The notes beneath the pieces were generated by a model. The model ran no database searches and had not been told where the DNA came from. It worked only from the letters and a program-made list of their open reading frames with translations. The position numbers and the translations under genes are program-made. DNA of 15,247 nucleotides from an uncultured Ruminococcus sp. (GTDB lineage Bacteria; Bacillota; Clostridia; Oscillospirales; Acutalibacteraceae), in NCBI GenBank assembly GCA_902766585.1, contig CACXDV010000025.1, forward strand, positions 1-15,247, read 5' to 3'. The number at the start of each line of letters is the position of its first letter. Within the stretch, counting starts at the first letter, position 1. Of this stretch, positions 14,313 to 15,247 are shown one piece after another.

Positions 14313-14942
14313 ATGTCAAATGTAGTTATAATGGATCACCCGCTGATAAAACACAAAATTACCCTTCTCCGCGATGAGAACACAGGAACAAGGGATTTCC
14401 GCATACTTGTCGAGGAAATAGCAATGCTTATGGGCTATGAGGCTTTGCGCGACCTCCCCACAGAGCTTGTAAACGTAAAAAGTCCGATAACCGAATCCAT
14501 GCAGCCTATGCTCAGCGGAAGAAAGTTAGCAGTTGTACCGATACTCCGCGCCGGTCTGGGAATGGTAAACGGTATTCTTGCGCTTGTACCTTCTGCAAAG
14601 GTAGGTCATATCGGTCTGTACCGTGACGAAGTAACACACGAACCGCATGAGTATTACTGCAAGCTTCCCGAAAGCATAGACGAAAGACTTGTTATTCTCC
14701 CCGATCCGATGCTTGCTACAGGCGGATCTGCCATACAGGCTGTTGATTTCATCAAGGCAAAGGGCTGTACCAATATCAAATTCATGTGCATTATTGCCGC
14801 TCCTGAGGGACTTGAGGCACTTAAAAAGGCTCATCCCGATATTGATATTTATGTAGGCAATCTTGATGATCATCTCAACGAAAATGCCTATATCGTCCCA
14901 GGTCTCGGAGATGCGGGCGACAGGATATTCGGTACAAAATAA
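14313..14942 (+). CDS. upp: Uracil phosphoribosyltransferase
   Basis: Upp is the cytoplasmic salvage enzyme that makes UMP from uracil and PRPP. It has 209 residues, the family's standard length. Seen in order: HPLIKHKITLLRDENTGTRDFR at the N-end, KSPITE, VPILRAGLGMVNGILALVP, the RDEVTHEPHEYYCKLP flexible loop, the PRPP loop DPMLATGGSA, and the uracil-binding end YIVPGLGDAGDRIFGTK. All are intact. The ribosome binding site is GAGGG, about seven bases before the ATG. The gap to the preceding DUF3592 gene is 17 bases with no terminator, so it appears to be co-transcribed. An extended -10-like TGATACAAT at 14268-14276 without a -35 could give some separate expression. A terminator follows. Confidence 0.97.
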   Translation: MSNVVIMDHPLIKHKITLLRDENTGTRDFRILVEEIAMLMGYEALRDLPTELVNVKSPITESMQPMLSGRKLAVVPILRAGLGMVNGILALVPSAKVGHIGLYRDEVTHEPHEYYCKLPESIDERLVILPDPMLATGGSAIQAVDFIKAKGCTNIKFMCIIAAPEGLEALKKAHPDIDIYVGNLDDHLNENAYIVPGLGDAGDRIFGTK

Positions 14943-14980
14943 TTCGCTTTTCCTCTGTACATCCGAATAATAAAGACTTC

Positions 14981-15022
14981 GGCTGTTGTATCATCAATCA
15001 AGATGCTGCAACAGCCAATTTT
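14981..15022 (+). terminator. Rho-independent terminator after upp
   Basis: GGCTGTTGTATCAT (14981-14994) and ATGCTGCAACAGCC (15003-15016) pair over 14 positions with two non-canonical ones, around an 8-base loop, followed by AATTTTGTT. The outer eight bases of both arms are identical to those of the terminator at 3889-3926. Confidence 0.85.
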
Positions 15023-15063
15023 GTTCAATGTACAATGTGCAATGTTCAATGTACAATTGTTCA
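15022..15063. repeat. Heptanucleotide tandem repeat (CAATGTN)
   Basis: From 15026 the sequence reads in exact 7-base steps: CAATGTA, CAATGTG, CAATGTT, CAATGTA, CAATTGT. As a result TGTTCAATGTACAAT occurs twice, at 15022-15036 and 15043-15057. It starts at the tail of the upp terminator. No gene spans it. Confidence 0.8.
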
Positions 15064-15229
15064 CTTCCTAAAAAAAGCCTTCCCTTTTTTACCCCTCCGT
15101 GTTTTACCAAAAAGAAATAATTTAAGCAACAGCAGAAATGCAAAAGAAACAGTTTAAGCAATTACTGAACTTGAATTATTGAAGAAGTATCTTCGCGCAA
15201 AAGAAATAAATGTACTACTGAACTAAAGC
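15064..15229. other. Non-coding region with degenerate A-rich repeats
   Basis: Together with the flanking repeats this is about 305 bases with no supported gene. An A-rich unit recurs: AAAAGAAATAATTTAAGCAA (15110-15129), AAAAGAAACAGTTTAAGCAA (15142-15161) and a shortened AAAAGAAATAAA (15199-15210). ACTGAACT follows the second and third copies at 15164-15171 and 15217-15224. No promoter or ribosome binding site with an open frame is seen. Confidence 0.6.
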
Positions 15230-15247
15230 CTGCCTGCCGGCAGGCAG
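15230..15247. repeat. Perfect GC-rich palindrome at the window edge
   Basis: CTGCCTGCCGGCAGGCAG is an exact 18-base palindrome centred between 15238 and 15239. C at 15229 and G at 15228 could extend it if the next bases are GC, but the window ends here. It could be part of a terminator, a dispersed palindromic repeat, or a site where an assembly broke. Confidence 0.7.

Noticed and set aside
15022..15063. CRISPR-like array
   Set aside because: The repeat unit is 7 bases with no spacers, and no cas gene is nearby.
15061..15153. Minus-strand frame ending in a Lys/Arg-rich stretch (about 31 codons)
   Set aside because: It has no ATG or GTG start, is closed by a stop upstream, and lies in repeat-rich sequence; at most a decayed remnant.

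Overview
The window looks like chromosome from a low-to-mid GC Gram-positive of the Bacillota (Clostridia), probably a Ruminococcus-like member of the Oscillospiraceae. This is inferred from strong AGGAGG-type ribosome binding sites, lipobox lipoproteins, the Bacillota order phoH-ybeY-dgkA-era-yqzL-recO, and MutS2 in place of a MutS-only context. No rRNA, tRNA, CRISPR array, transposase or phage gene is visible. Most of the window is housekeeping sequence; the less ordinary parts are a minus-strand metallo-beta-lactamase-like/sirtuin pair and a plus-strand envelope cassette.

Layout: (1) 1-438 holds the 3' end of leuB (leucine biosynthesis) and a strong terminator that also separates it from the convergent operon. 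(2) 437-2093, minus strand, is a two-gene operon: a metallo-beta-lactamase-fold protein that has lost its main metal ligands, then a Sir2-type NAD-dependent deacylase, driven by a near-consensus promoter at 2065-2093. (3) 2145-3926, plus strand, is a single-gene unit for a parvulin-type peptidyl-prolyl isomerase lipoprotein with its own promoter and terminator. (4) 4009-11220, plus strand, is a long operon: phoH, ybeY, dgkA, era, a 56-codon yqzL overlapping recO, recO, mutS2 and an uncharacterised membrane-anchored protein. It covers rRNA processing and 30S maturation, lipid kinase activity, DNA repair and recombination, and ends at a terminator. (5) 11264-15022, plus strand, is an apparent operon of a DUF3592-like membrane protein with a long disordered tail, a transglutaminase-like lipoprotein, a second DUF3592-like membrane protein, and upp (uracil salvage), closed by a terminator. 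(6) 15022-15247 is non-coding and repeat-rich: a heptanucleotide tandem array, degenerate A-rich repeats, and a perfect GC-rich palindrome that runs into the window edge.

Points most worth a second look are the degenerate MBL protein paired with a sirtuin, the hairpin that buries the yqzL ribosome binding site together with a possible internal promoter whose transcript would escape it, and the DUF3592-transglutaminase-DUF3592 cassette. I see no clear sign of a complete new defence or mobile system. All functional calls rest on motifs read by eye, not on database searches.
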